DNA of 64,000 nucleotides from Phycicoccus sp. M110.8 (GCF_032464895.1 NZ_JAWDIC010000001.1:1054001-1118000); one strand, 5' to 3'. Numbered from the stretch's first letter, positions 29,596 through 38,677 are shown. Program-made: numbers and translations. The notes: generated from the sequence alone by a model not told the origin.

Positions 29596-29898
29596 GACGA
29601 ATCCTCCGAACTTCGTGGTACGGGTCGAGCTGGATCGGGCAGGAGCCGGCGCGCGCCGCCCGCAGAGGACCGCTCAGGGGTCGTGGTCCGTCAGGACGAA
29701 CTCAGGATGGCGAGGACGACGCAGGCTGGTGGCAGGTTTGACGATTTCTTGACGTTTGCCGCGGCATGTCTCCGCAAAGGTCTCGTTGGTCTCGGTTCGC
29801 GGTGGTGTGCGGCTCCAGCCACCGGAACCGAGCGCCCGGGACCACCGTCGAGTAGACATGTCCGCATCGGGCGCGACGCGCCCACGGGAGGTCTCCGC
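29596..29898. other. Divergent intergenic region
   Basis: About 300 bp between the collagen-like gene and the DUF4126 gene. A lower-GC patch at 29735-29785 with two TTGACG copies (around 29738 and 29750) may hold promoters. No gene or RNA is recognisable. Confidence 0.4.
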
Positions 29899-30498
29899 AT
29901 GATCGCCACACTGACCGGCGCCGGGCTGTCGGCCGCTGCCGGGCTCAACGCCTACATCCCGTTCCTGATCGTCGCCCTCGTCGCGCGCTTCACCGACGTG
30001 ATCACGCTGCCGCAGTCGTACGCGTGGATCGAGTCGTGGTGGGCCATCGGCATCGGCGCGGTGCTGCTGCTCGCCGAGGTGGTGCTCGACAAGGTCCCGG
30101 CGGTCGACTCGGTCAACGACGCCATCCAGACCTTCATCCGGCCGAGCATGGGCGGCCTCATCTTCGCCGCGACCTCGGCCGCCTCGGACCTCGACCACTC
30201 CACCTGGATGGCCGACCACCCGTTCGTGGGGGTGGTCCTGGGGATCCTGGTCTCCGGCCTCGTCCACACCGGGAAGATGGCCGCGCGCCCGGCGATCAAC
30301 GCGGGCACCCTCGGCTTCGGCGCGCCCGTCGTCTCGACGGTGGAGGACGGCGCGTCGGTCGGCATCAGCCTGGTGGCGGTGTTCCTGCCGGTCCTCGTGG
30401 TGCTCGTGCTCGTAGCCCTGGGGTGGCTGCTCATCTGGCTCTGGCTGAAGGTCCGCCGCTGGCGGCGGCGCCGTCGCGGACCGGCCCTCGCCTCCTGA
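29899..30498 (+). CDS. DUF4126-family membrane protein
   Basis: 199 aa, ATG with GGGAGG 7 nt upstream. GLSAAAGLNAYIPFL at the start and FIRPSMGGLIFAAT and ARPAINAGTLGFGAPVVSTVED later are the conserved blocks of DUF4126. Five or so membrane helices and a very basic C-terminus (RRWRRRRRG). The function of the family is not known to me. No operon partner. Confidence 0.88.
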   Translation: MIATLTGAGLSAAAGLNAYIPFLIVALVARFTDVITLPQSYAWIESWWAIGIGAVLLLAEVVLDKVPAVDSVNDAIQTFIRPSMGGLIFAATSAASDLDHSTWMADHPFVGVVLGILVSGLVHTGKMAARPAINAGTLGFGAPVVSTVEDGASVGISLVAVFLPVLVVLVLVALGWLLIWLWLKVRRWRRRRRGPALAS

Positions 30499-30516
30499 CG
30501 AGCGGCGCGGCGACGC

Positions 30517-32187
30517 TCAGAGCGCCTCGACCCGCACCTGCCCGTCCGCGACGAGCCAGCGGTGGGTCGGCTCCAGCGACTCGACCAGCTCGACGTCGTG
30601 GCTCACCACGACGAGCGTGCCGGTGAACGCCTCCAGCGCGTCCTGCAGCTGCTCGATCGCCACCACGTCGAGGTGGTTGGTCGGCTCGTCGAGCACCACG
30701 GTGTTGACCTCCCGGCCCTGGAAGACCGCCATCAGCGCCCGGGTCCGCTCCCCCATCGACAGGCTCCGCGACGGGCGACCGACGTGCTGCGGTCCCAGCC
30801 CGAACTTCGCCAGCAGCGTGCGGACCTCCCCCGGCTCCCGCTCGCGCCCGGTCCGCCGGTCGGGGGCGAGGGCGGCTCGCACCACGTCGACGACGCCGGT
30901 GTCGCTGTCGAGCAGCGAGCGGCCCTGGTCGAGCACCCCGAGCTGCACCCGCGCCCCGAGGGACTGCCTCCCTGCAGTGAGCGGCAGCTCACCGAAGAGC
31001 GCGGAGAGCATCGTGGTCTTCCCGCTGCCGTTGTCACCGGTCACGGCGACGCGGTCGCCCCGGCCGAGCGACAGGTCCACCGGCCCGAGCCGGAACCCCT
31101 CTCGCTCGACCACCGCGCCCGCCAGGCTCGCGACGACGTCCGACGACGGCGGCCCCTCGGTCAGCGCGTAGCGCAGCTGCCACTCCTTGCGCGGCTGCTC
31201 CACCACGTCGAGCCGCTCGACCGCCCGGGTGGCCCGGGCAGCCTTGGCCAGCTGGCGGTCGGCCCGGGCCCGGTGCTTCTCCCGGATGAACTTGTCGGCC
31301 TCGCTGCGCGTCACGGTCGCCCGCGTGACCGAGGCGCGCCCCCGGTCGGCCCAGCCCTGCCGCTGGCGCGCCTGGGCGAGCAGGCCGTCCCGGGCACCGG
31401 CGTACTCCTCGTACTCCTGCCAGGCCTGCCGCCGGGCGAGGTCGCGCTGGCGTACGTAGTCGGTCCAGCCCCCGGCGTACCGGTTCACCCGCTGCTGGTG
31501 CAGGTCGAGCTCGAGGACGTCGGTGGCGACGTCGTCGAGGAAGGCGCGGTCGTGGCTGGCGACCAGGACCGGGCCGCCGTGCCCGAGGACGAAGTCGGTC
31601 ATGAGCTCGGTCCCGCGGCGGTCGAGGTCGTTCGTCGGCTCGTCGAGCAGCAGCACGTCGTACCGGCTGAGCAGCACCGCGACCAGCGACGCCCGGGCCG
31701 CCTGCCCACCCGACAGGCTGCCCAGGGCGCGCCCGGGGTCGACGGCGAGGCCGACGCGCTCCGCGACCTCCGGCAGGCGCTCGTCGAGGTCCGCGGCGCC
31801 GAGGGCCAGCCAGCGCTCGAGCGCCACGGCATACCGGTCGTCCGCGCCCGGCGCGCCGGTCGCCATCGCGGCAGCTGCCGACTCGAGCTCGCGGTCGGCC
31901 GCCGCCACACCGGTGCGGCGCCGCGCGTAGGCCAGGAGCGTCTCGGTCGGGTCGGGCAGCACCTGGGGCAGCCAGGCGATCGTCGCGTCGCCGGGCGCGA
32001 GGCGGACGCTGCCTCGCTCGACCGGCAGCTCGCCGACGAGCACGCGCAGCAGGGTCGACTTGCCCGAGCCGTTGGGCCCGACGACGGCGGTGACGTCCCC
32101 GTCGGCGACGACGAGGTCGAGTCCGGAGAACAGCGGACGGGCACCGAAGGCCACGTCGAGGTCGGAGACGGTGAGGGTGGTGGACAT
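30517..32187 (-). CDS. ABC-F family protein, possible antibiotic-resistance type
   Basis: 556 aa, two ABC domains without membrane segments. Walker [12 protein letters not shown] and GDNGSGKTTML, signatures SLSGGQAARASLVAVLL and SLSMGERTRALMA, Walker B VLLLDEPTNDLD and TVVLDEPTNHLD. The interdomain linker (about residues 225-320) is long and Arg/Ala-rich, resembling ribosome-protection ABC-F proteins such as those of antibiotic producers. ATG at 32187 with AGGA 6 nt upstream. It is divergent from the CPBP gene. A resistance role is an inference. Confidence 0.9.
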   Translation of the reverse strand: MSTTLTVSDLDVAFGARPLFSGLDLVVADGDVTAVVGPNGSGKSTLLRVLVGELPVERGSVRLAPGDATIAWLPQVLPDPTETLLAYARRRTGVAAADRELESAAAAMATGAPGADDRYAVALERWLALGAADLDERLPEVAERVGLAVDPGRALGSLSGGQAARASLVAVLLSRYDVLLLDEPTNDLDRRGTELMTDFVLGHGGPVLVASHDRAFLDDVATDVLELDLHQQRVNRYAGGWTDYVRQRDLARRQAWQEYEEYAGARDGLLAQARQRQGWADRGRASVTRATVTRSEADKFIREKHRARADRQLAKAARATRAVERLDVVEQPRKEWQLRYALTEGPPSSDVVASLAGAVVEREGFRLGPVDLSLGRGDRVAVTGDNGSGKTTMLSALFGELPLTAGRQSLGARVQLGVLDQGRSLLDSDTGVVDVVRAALAPDRRTGREREPGEVRTLLAKFGLGPQHVGRPSRSLSMGERTRALMAVFQGREVNTVVLDEPTNHLDVVAIEQLQDALEAFTGTLVVVSHDVELVESLEPTHRWLVADGQVRVEAL

Positions 32188-32320
32188 GCACATCCTGAGG
32201 TCGAGGGAGGACCCGGCGCGGGGGTCAGGGGCTCGGCTGCTCAGGAGAGGTCCACGGCGGCAACGGTAGACAGGTGGCCGCGCGCGGGTCCACCGGATTT
32301 CCGCGGGTTACCCTCCCGCT

Positions 32321-33097
32321 GTGACCGTGGACGCTGCAGGGACCCGCGCCAGGCCGCGCACGCTCGTCACCGAGACCGTGCTCGTGCTCGGGGTCAGCCT
32401 CGGGGCCTCCGCGGTGTGGTCGCTGCTGTCGCTGGTCGACAAGCTCACCCAGCACAAGGCGCTCAACCAGCAGACGACCGCCATGAACTCCTCGGTGACC
32501 CCGGACCGGCCATGGCTCGACCTGACCTACCAGCTCGTCGGCATCGTCGTCGCGCTCGTGCCGGTCGTCCTCGCCCTGCACCTGCTCACCCGCGACCGCG
32601 CCGACGCGCGGCACGCCATCGGGTTCGACCTGCGCGAGCCCGCCCGCGACCTGTGGCGCGGTGCGGCGCTCGCGGCCGTGGTCGGCATACCCGGTCTGGG
32701 CCTGTACGCCGCGGCGAAGGCGCTGGGGTTCAACACGACCGTCGCCGCCGCCAACCTGTCGGACCACTGGTGGACGGTGCCCGTGCTCGTCCTCGCCGCG
32801 GCGCAGAACGCGGTGCTGGAGGAGGTCGTGATGATCGGCTACCTCTACACGCGGTGGCTGCGGGCGGGGTGGTCGCTGCCGGTGGTGATGCTCGTGTCAG
32901 CCGTGGTGCGTGGCTCGTACCACCTGTACCAGGGCTTCGGCGGGTTCGTCGGCAACCTCGTGATGGGGCTGCTGTTCGGGTTCGTCTACACCCGCACCCG
33001 GCGCGTGGGACCGCTCGTCGTCGCGCACACCCTGCTCGACGTGGTGGCCTTCGTGGGCTACGCCCTTCTGAAGGACCACCTCGGCTTCCTCACCTGA
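32321..33097 (+). CDS. CPBP-family intramembrane protein (Abi-like)
   Basis: 258 aa, about eight membrane helices. The family motif 1 is [14 protein letters not shown]: the two glutamates are present, but the usual Arg of EExxxR is replaced by Ile-Gly. Motif 2 His residues are seen in GSYHLYQG and [15 protein letters not shown] start at 32321. The 3' end overlaps the convergent rsmI gene by 8 bp. Protease activity is uncertain given the altered motif. Confidence 0.85.
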   Translation: MTVDAAGTRARPRTLVTETVLVLGVSLGASAVWSLLSLVDKLTQHKALNQQTTAMNSSVTPDRPWLDLTYQLVGIVVALVPVVLALHLLTRDRADARHAIGFDLREPARDLWRGAALAAVVGIPGLGLYAAAKALGFNTTVAAANLSDHWWTVPVLVLAAAQNAVLEEVVMIGYLYTRWLRAGWSLPVVMLVSAVVRGSYHLYQGFGGFVGNLVMGLLFGFVYTRTRRVGPLVVAHTLLDVVAFVGYALLKDHLGFLT

Positions 33098-33920
33098 CGG
33101 CAGCGTCGTAGAGCGCCTTCTTCGACAGTCCGGTGGCTGCCGCGACGTCGGCGCACACGTCCTTGAGCCGTTCCCCCGCCTCCACGCGTGCCCGTATGCC
33201 GGGCAGCGCCTCCTCGACGCTGGTCGCCGCCGCGGTCGCGCCGCCGACGACGACGGTGATCTCGCCGCGGACACCCTCGGCCGCCCACTCGGCGAGCTCG
33301 GCGAGGCCGCCGCGGCGGACCTCCTCGTAGGTCTTGGTCAGCTCGCGGCAGACCGCGGCCGGACGGTCGGCGCCGAACGCCTCGGCCATCGCCGCCAGCG
33401 TCGCGTCGATCCGGTGCGGCGCCTCGAAGAACACCATCGTGCGCCGCTCGTCGGCGAGGCCCGCGAGCGTGCGCCCGCGCTCCCCCGCCTTGCGCGGCAG
33501 GAACCCCTCGAAGCAGAACCGGTCCACCGGCAGCCCCGACACCGCGAGCGCCATGAGCACCGCGCTCGGCCCGGGCACGCAGGTGACCCGCACGCCGGCA
33601 GCCACCGCGGCGCCCACGAGCCGGTACCCGGGGTCGGATACGGACGGCATACCGGCGTCGGTCACGACGACCACGCGCTCGCCGGCGACGAGCCGCTCGA
33701 CCAGCTCGGGCGTGCGGGACGCCTCGTTGTGCTCGTGGTAGCTGAGGACCGCCCCGCCGGGCGACACGCCCAGCTCGGCGCAGAGCCGGCGCAGCCGGCG
33801 GGTGTCCTCCGCGGCGACGACGTCGGCCCCGGCCAGCTCCTGCGCCAGGCGCGGTGCCGCGTCGCGGGGGTCGCCGATCGGGGTCGCGGCGAGGACGAGG
33901 ACGCCGGGGTCGGGGCTCAC
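33090..33920 (-). CDS. rsmI: 16S rRNA (cytidine1402-2'-O)-methyltransferase
   Basis: 276 aa SAM enzyme of the tetrapyrrole-methylase fold that modifies 16S rRNA near the P site. Motifs: [44 protein letters not shown] (SAM loop), [10 protein letters not shown] and [11 protein letters not shown] start at 33920. It stands back-to-back with pmt across 41 bp; this rsmI/pmt pair is the conserved actinobacterial arrangement. Confidence 0.96.
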   Translation of the reverse strand: MSPDPGVLVLAATPIGDPRDAAPRLAQELAGADVVAAEDTRRLRRLCAELGVSPGGAVLSYHEHNEASRTPELVERLVAGERVVVVTDAGMPSVSDPGYRLVGAAVAAGVRVTCVPGPSAVLMALAVSGLPVDRFCFEGFLPRKAGERGRTLAGLADERRTMVFFEAPHRIDATLAAMAEAFGADRPAAVCRELTKTYEEVRRGGLAELAEWAAEGVRGEITVVVGGATAAATSVEEALPGIRARVEAGERLKDVCADVAAATGLSKKALYDAAVR

Positions 33921-33961
33921 CCGGCCATCCTGTCAGGGTGGGCCGGGACCCGTTGCATACG

Positions 33962-35527
33962 ATGACGCGCATGACCCGGGTGGACCAGCTGCGATCCCGC
34001 CTGCTCGGGTTCCGGCCCACCGACACCCTCTGGGGGTGGCTCGGGCCGCTGTTCTTCGCCGTCGTGGGTGGCATCCTGCGGTTCTGGTCGCTCGACCGGC
34101 CGCACCAGCTGGTCTTCGACGAGACGTACTACGTGAAGCAGGGCGTCTCGATGCTGGAGTACGGCGTCGAGATGCGCGTGCCCGACACGATCAAGAAGCC
34201 GGACGAGCTCTTCACCAACGGCACGCCCGACGTCTTCGGCACCCAGGGCGACCTCGTCGTCCACCCGCCCGTCGGCAAGTGGATCATCGCCGTGGGCGAA
34301 CAGCTGTTCGGCCAGACCTCCTCGTGGGGCTGGCGGTTCTCGGTCTGCGTGCTGGGGACGCTGTCGATCCTCATGGTCGGGCGCGCGGCGCGACGGCTGT
34401 TCGGGTCCTCGCTGCTGGGCACGATCGCGGCGTTCCTCGTGGCCTTCGAGGGCCACCACTTCGTGCAGTCGCGCACCGGGCTGCTCGACCTCATCGTCAT
34501 GTTCTGGGCGCTGGCGGCGTTCTGCGCGCTGCTCATCGACCGCGACCGCTCCCGGGCGATCCTCGCCGAGAAGGTCGCGGGCATGTCGGTGCGCGAGCTG
34601 GCGACCGGTCAGGGGCCGTGGCTCGGCTGGCGGCCGTGGCGCTGGGTGGCCGGCATCAGCCTGGGCCTGTGCGCCGGCACCAAGTGGTCCGGGCTGTTCT
34701 TCCTCGTCGCCTTCGGCCTGATGACGGTGTTCTGGGACCTGGGGGCCCGGCGGGCCGCCGGGGTGCGGCACTGGTTCGCGGGCGCGGTCGTGCGCGACGG
34801 CCTGTACGCCGCGGTCGTGATGTGCGGTTCCGCGGTGGCGACCTACCTCGTGTCCTGGGTCGGCTGGTTCCGCTCCTCGGGCGGCTACGACCGGCAGTGG
34901 GCCGTGCAGAACCCGGGCCAGGGCGTGCAGTGGATGCCGCCGGCGCTGCGCTCGCTGTGGCAGTACCACCAGGAGATCTACACCTTCCACGTCAACCTGC
35001 ACGACAACCACCCGTACAAGACCAACCCGTGGTCGTGGGTCGTCCAGGGCCGGCCGACGTCCTTCTTCTACGAGGGGCCGAAGCAGGGGCAGGACGGGTG
35101 CGCGGTCGCCCAGTGCAGCAAGGCGATCACGTCCATCGGGACCGTGTCGGTGTGGTGGCTGGGCGCGGTCGCCATCGTGGTCCTGCTCTTCTACTGGCTG
35201 TTCCACCGCGACTGGCGGGCGGGCGCGATCCTCGCGGGCCTGGCCGGTGGCTACCTGCCGTGGTTCGGCCTCGAGGAGCGGACCATCTACTCCTTCTACA
35301 CGGTCGCGTTCGAGCCGTGGATCATCTTCGGGGTCGTCTTCGTCCTCGGCCTCGTCCTGGGCAGGCGCACCGACTCGTGGCGGCGGCGGGAGGTCGGCCT
35401 CTACCTCGTGGGTGCCTACTGCCTGCTGACCTTGGCGCTGTTCGCGTTCTTCTGGCCGATCTACACCGCGCAGGTCATCCCGCAGAGCCAGTGGTCGCTG
35501 CGCATGTGGTTCCCGAGCTGGGTCTGA
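33962..35527 (+). CDS. pmt: Polyprenol-phosphate-mannose protein O-mannosyltransferase (PMT)
   Basis: 521 aa GT39-type membrane enzyme that O-mannosylates exported proteins using polyprenyl-P-mannose. About ten to eleven membrane helices. FDETYYVKQGVSML contains the conserved acidic pair of the first extracellular loop, and HPPVGKWIIAVGEQLFG is the second family block. The C-terminus ends at WFPSWV, as in mycobacterial homologues. ATG at 33962, with another ATG three codons later. Its natural substrates are Sec-exported proteins; several exported proteins are encoded in this window. Confidence 0.94.
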   Translation: MTRMTRVDQLRSRLLGFRPTDTLWGWLGPLFFAVVGGILRFWSLDRPHQLVFDETYYVKQGVSMLEYGVEMRVPDTIKKPDELFTNGTPDVFGTQGDLVVHPPVGKWIIAVGEQLFGQTSSWGWRFSVCVLGTLSILMVGRAARRLFGSSLLGTIAAFLVAFEGHHFVQSRTGLLDLIVMFWALAAFCALLIDRDRSRAILAEKVAGMSVRELATGQGPWLGWRPWRWVAGISLGLCAGTKWSGLFFLVAFGLMTVFWDLGARRAAGVRHWFAGAVVRDGLYAAVVMCGSAVATYLVSWVGWFRSSGGYDRQWAVQNPGQGVQWMPPALRSLWQYHQEIYTFHVNLHDNHPYKTNPWSWVVQGRPTSFFYEGPKQGQDGCAVAQCSKAITSIGTVSVWWLGAVAIVVLLFYWLFHRDWRAGAILAGLAGGYLPWFGLEERTIYSFYTVAFEPWIIFGVVFVLGLVLGRRTDSWRRREVGLYLVGAYCLLTLALFAFFWPIYTAQVIPQSQWSLRMWFPSWV

Positions 35528-35537
35528 CCGGGCTGCC

Positions 35538-35798
35538 GTGACGCGCTTCGAGTTCGCCCCCGGGAGCGCGCCGATGATGCTCGAGGACGAGGACGTCGCG
35601 CGGCTCGACGCCGCCAACGCGACGCTGCGGGCCGTCCTGCGCGAGGTGCGCGACACGATGGCCGGTGTGCCGCCAGAGCAGGTGTATGCCGCGCTGCGGG
35701 CCGGCATCGCGGCCCGCGAGGCCGAGGGCTTCGTCGTCGACGAGCGCAGCCTTCGCGCCGACGCGGAGGCGATCAGCGAGGGCACCCTCTTCGGCTGA
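35538..35798 (+). CDS. Small conserved-looking protein of unknown function
   Basis: 86 aa, GTG start 10 bp after pmt, so probably cotranscribed. Two helices are suggested (DVARLDAANATLRAVLREVRD and PEQVYAALRAGIAAREAEG). No membrane segment or known domain. GC3 pattern and operon spacing support it as real. Confidence 0.6.
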   Translation: MTRFEFAPGSAPMMLEDEDVARLDAANATLRAVLREVRDTMAGVPPEQVYAALRAGIAAREAEGFVVDERSLRADAEAISEGTLFG

Positions 35799-35927
35799 CG
35801 CCGACGGGCGCGCCCGGCCCACCGCACCCCGGCATCCGGCCCCGGTGGACCGACTCGGAGCCTTCCCGGGGGCGAAACCGCAGGTCAGCGGGGGTGCGAA
35901 TTCCGCGCAGGGGCGTAGGGTCGCGAC

Positions 35928-37007
35928 GTGGCCACGGCCGAGGCGGCACCACCGCCGCAGGACGAGGGAGGCGCGGGCGACGTCGCGGGCCTCATCCCGA
36001 TGGTGCGCCGAATCGTCCGGGCCAGGGTCGGCGCCCACCCGCAGGCGGACGACCTCGTCCAGGAGGTCCTCGTCCGCGTGCTGGCCGCCGAGGACCGGAT
36101 CGAGCCGGGGATGCTCGAGCCCTACGCCATCGCCACCGCACGCAACGTCGTCGCGTCGATGTGGCGCCAGGACGACCGGGCCGCCCGCAACCGGCACCGC
36201 GTGCACGACCCCACCGAGCCCGACGCCCCCGACGAGCTGGTCGTCGCCTCCGAGGAGCAGGAGGCCGTCAACGTCGCGCTGGAGCGGCTCACCGCGCGCG
36301 AGCGCCAGGTGCTGCTCGCCCACGAGGTCTCCGGCCAGGACACGCACAGCCTGGCCGAGGAGTCCGGCTCGACCGCGGGCGCGGTGGCCGCGCAGCTCAA
36401 GCGGACCAGGGCGCGGCTGCGGGTCGAGTACCTCCTGGCGCTCGAGCACACCGAGCCGCCGACCGAGCAGTGCCGCCCCGTCCTGCTCTCGCTGTCGGGG
36501 GCGGACCGTCGCCGGCAGCGCGAGGTCGACGCGGCACGGCACCTGCTCGAGTGCGAGCTGTGCGCCCGGCTCAGCCAGCCCCTGCTCGGGCGGGGACCGG
36601 CCCGCGACGACGAGGTGCGCGTGCCCATCGGGGCCGACCCCGACGTCGTCGCGGCACGCCAGGCGGCCCGTGAGCTCGCCGCACGGGCCGGCTTCACCGG
36701 GTCCGACCTCACCGTCCTGGCGACGGCGGTCTCGGAGATCGCCCGCAACATCGTCCGGTTCACCGACGGCGGCGAGATCGTCGTCGAGCTGCTCGACTCG
36801 CCCCGGCGCGGCATCCGGGTCGTGGCGCGCGACACCGGTCCGGGCATCAGCGACGTCGAGCAGGCCCTGGCCGACGGCTACAGCACCTACGACGGCCTCG
36901 GCCTGGGGCTGCCGGGGGCCCGCAGGCTGATGGACGAGTTCAGCATCGCCAGCGAGCCGGGGCGTGGCACGACCGTGAGCATGACCAAGTGGTTCGAGAG
37001 AGGATGA
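35928..37007 (+). CDS. Fusion: ECF-type sigma factor + HxxxCxxC zinc motif + RsbT-like switch kinase
   Basis: 359 aa, one uninterrupted frame. Residues about 22-92 look like sigma-70 region 2 (QADDLVQEVLVRVL, YAIATARNVVASMWR); 108-170 like region 4 (LTARERQVLLAHEVSG, SLAEESGSTAGAVAAQLKRTR). H205, C209 and C212 form an HxxxCxxC motif (HLLECELC) typical of zinc-binding anti-sigma proteins. Residues 228-356 are an RsbT kinase: LATAVSEIARNIVRF (N box), DTGPGISDVEQAL, YDGLGLGLPGARRLMDEF and GTTVSMTKW. RsbT normally phosphorylates RsbR/RsbS in a stressosome and, when freed, activates RsbU. GTG at 35928 lies 6 nt after TAGGGT, so it may be leaderless. Its stop overlaps the rsbR-like gene region. Confidence 0.9.
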   Translation: MATAEAAPPPQDEGGAGDVAGLIPMVRRIVRARVGAHPQADDLVQEVLVRVLAAEDRIEPGMLEPYAIATARNVVASMWRQDDRAARNRHRVHDPTEPDAPDELVVASEEQEAVNVALERLTARERQVLLAHEVSGQDTHSLAEESGSTAGAVAAQLKRTRARLRVEYLLALEHTEPPTEQCRPVLLSLSGADRRRQREVDAARHLLECELCARLSQPLLGRGPARDDEVRVPIGADPDVVAARQAARELAARAGFTGSDLTVLATAVSEIARNIVRFTDGGEIVVELLDSPRRGIRVVARDTGPGISDVEQALADGYSTYDGLGLGLPGARRLMDEFSIASEPGRGTTVSMTKWFERG

Positions 37008-37009
37008 CG

Positions 37010-37927
37010 ATGGACACCGAGAGGGACACCGGGCGCGACCGGCGCGACGAGGACCGGCAGGTCGGCGACGGCGAGCACGGGGACGGCACGCAGCTGCTGC
37101 CCCAGCTCGTGGCGCACCTGCGCGAGCACCGGGCGAAGCTGCGCGACGAGTGGGCGTCCCGGATCCGCGAGGCCCACCTCCTCGAGGCGATGACCCCGCA
37201 GGAGATGGCGGCCGAGACCACGTCGGTCTACGACAACTACGTCGAGGTGCTCGAGACGGGAAGCGTGGAGGCCCTGCAGCACTACGCGCGTGACCTGTCC
37301 GAGCGGATCATCCCCCGGGGCGTGGAGACGCACGAGGTCGTCGGAATCGTGCTGCTCCTGCGCGACGTGCTGGCCCGGTCGCTGTTCGAGAAGTACCAGC
37401 GCGACTTCGGGCTCCTGAACTCGGTCCTCGACGCGTACGAGCCGGCCGCGAACCGCATCGCCAACACGGTGGCGGTGAGCTTCGTGGAGGAGCGTGAGCG
37501 CGTCATCCGGCAGCAGCAGGACGCGATCCGCGAGCTGTCGACCCCGGTGCTCCCGGTCCGCGAGCGCCTGCTGATCCTGCCCATCATCGGGGTCCTGGAC
37601 CAGCAGCGGGCCCGCCAGCTCACCGAGCAGCTGCTCGCCGGCATACGCACGCACCGCGCCAAGGTCGTCGTCATCGACATCACCGGCGCCCCGGACGTCG
37701 ACCACACCGTGGCGAACCACCTCGTGCAGACGGTCGACGCGTCACGGCTCATGGGCGCGAGCGTCATCATCACGGGACTGTCGCCGACGATCGCGCAGAC
37801 GCTCGTGACGCTCGGCGTGGACCTCAGCAAGATGAACACCATCGGTGACCTGCAAGGAGGGCTCGAGGAGGCAGAGCGGCTGCTCGGGTACTCCGTGACG
37901 CGGAAGGACGTGACAACGGGCTCGTGA
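37010..37927 (+). CDS. RsbR-type stressosome scaffold with C-terminal STAS domain
   Basis: 305 aa. The N-terminal about 170 residues are helical and of the RsbRD_N type (QLVAHLREHRAKLRDEWASR), the likely signal-sensing part. The C-terminal STAS domain includes VVVIDITGAPDVDHTVANHL and GLSPTIAQTLVTLGVDLSKM; the second Thr lies where B. subtilis RsbRA has T205, and a Thr lies next to the T171 position. I prefer ATG 37010, 6 nt after GAGAGG; ATG 37004 overlaps the preceding stop (ATGA). It overlaps rsbS by 4 bp. Confidence 0.9.
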   Translation: MDTERDTGRDRRDEDRQVGDGEHGDGTQLLPQLVAHLREHRAKLRDEWASRIREAHLLEAMTPQEMAAETTSVYDNYVEVLETGSVEALQHYARDLSERIIPRGVETHEVVGIVLLLRDVLARSLFEKYQRDFGLLNSVLDAYEPAANRIANTVAVSFVEERERVIRQQQDAIRELSTPVLPVRERLLILPIIGVLDQQRARQLTEQLLAGIRTHRAKVVVIDITGAPDVDHTVANHLVQTVDASRLMGASVIITGLSPTIAQTLVTLGVDLSKMNTIGDLQGGLEEAERLLGYSVTRKDVTTGS

Positions 37928-38328
37928 GCTCCGGACCGGCACTCGTCTCGATCCTGCGACAGGGACACACCCTGGTCGCGTCGATCCACACTGCCCTGGA
38001 CGACACCGAGATGCTCCGGTTCCGGTCCGACCTCATCGCCGCGATCGGGGAGCACCGGTCCCGCGGCGTCATCATCGACGTGGCCGCCCTGGACGTGCTC
38101 GACAGCTTCGGCGCCCGGACCCTGCGCACCATCGCGGAGATGGCGCGCCTGCGAGGCGCGGTCACCGTCATCGTCGGGATCCAGCCGGACGTGGCGTTCG
38201 CCATGGTCCAGCTCGGCATGGGCACGGGGAACGTCCCGACGGCCCTCGACCTCGAGGAGGGCCTGGCCTACCTGGCCGAGGCCACCGGGCGTCCCGTGCC
38301 CACCGCCGTGCGCGACGACGGGGCGTGA
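37924..38328 (+). CDS. RsbS-type STAS-domain protein
   Basis: 134 aa single STAS domain, the small stressosome scaffold partner. VIIDVAALDVLDSFGARTL carries the conserved Asp-Ser-Phe with the Ser equivalent to B. subtilis RsbS S59, the RsbT phosphorylation target. GTG at 37924 overlaps the RsbR stop (GTGA), so equimolar coupled synthesis is likely. Together with the RsbT-like domain two genes upstream it completes an RsbR-S-T set. Confidence 0.92.
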   Translation: MSSGPALVSILRQGHTLVASIHTALDDTEMLRFRSDLIAAIGEHRSRGVIIDVAALDVLDSFGARTLRTIAEMARLRGAVTVIVGIQPDVAFAMVQLGMGTGNVPTALDLEEGLAYLAEATGRPVPTAVRDDGA

Positions 38329-38332
38329 GCGC

Positions 38333-38677
38333 GTGTATGCCGAGTCGCTGGCCCGCGACTACCGCGCCGCGTTCCTGCGGTACCTGCCGCGCCGCAGCGA
38401 GGCGGCGCTCGCAGCCGGGTACGAGCTCGGGCACCGGGCGGTCGAGGACGGGGTCAGCGTGCTCGACCTGGCCCACGTCCACCACGACGTGCTCACCGAG
38501 GTGCTCGAGCAGTCCCCCGGCGGGGAGGTCCGCAGCATCGCCACGGCCGCGTCGGAGTTCCTCCTCGAGGTGCTGGCCACGGTGGACCTGGTGCAGCGGG
38601 CCCGCACGGGCGGCGCACCTCCCGGCCAGCCTGCCGAGCACGCCGACGGCCCGGACGCCGATCCCCCCGGCGCATGA
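38333..38677 (+). CDS. Stand-alone RsbU N-terminal-like domain (no phosphatase)
   Basis: 114 aa, GTG 4 bp after the rsbS stop. YRAAFLRYLPRRSEAALAAGYELGHRAVEDG and VLDLAHVHHDVLTEVL resemble the N-terminal helical domain of RsbU, which binds RsbT. The PP2C phosphatase part of RsbU is missing and is not found elsewhere in the window. The C-terminal 25 residues are Pro/Gly-rich. It could be the docking partner for the RsbT part of the sigma fusion. Confidence 0.7.
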   Translation: MYAESLARDYRAAFLRYLPRRSEAALAAGYELGHRAVEDGVSVLDLAHVHHDVLTEVLEQSPGGEVRSIATAASEFLLEVLATVDLVQRARTGGAPPGQPAEHADGPDADPPGA

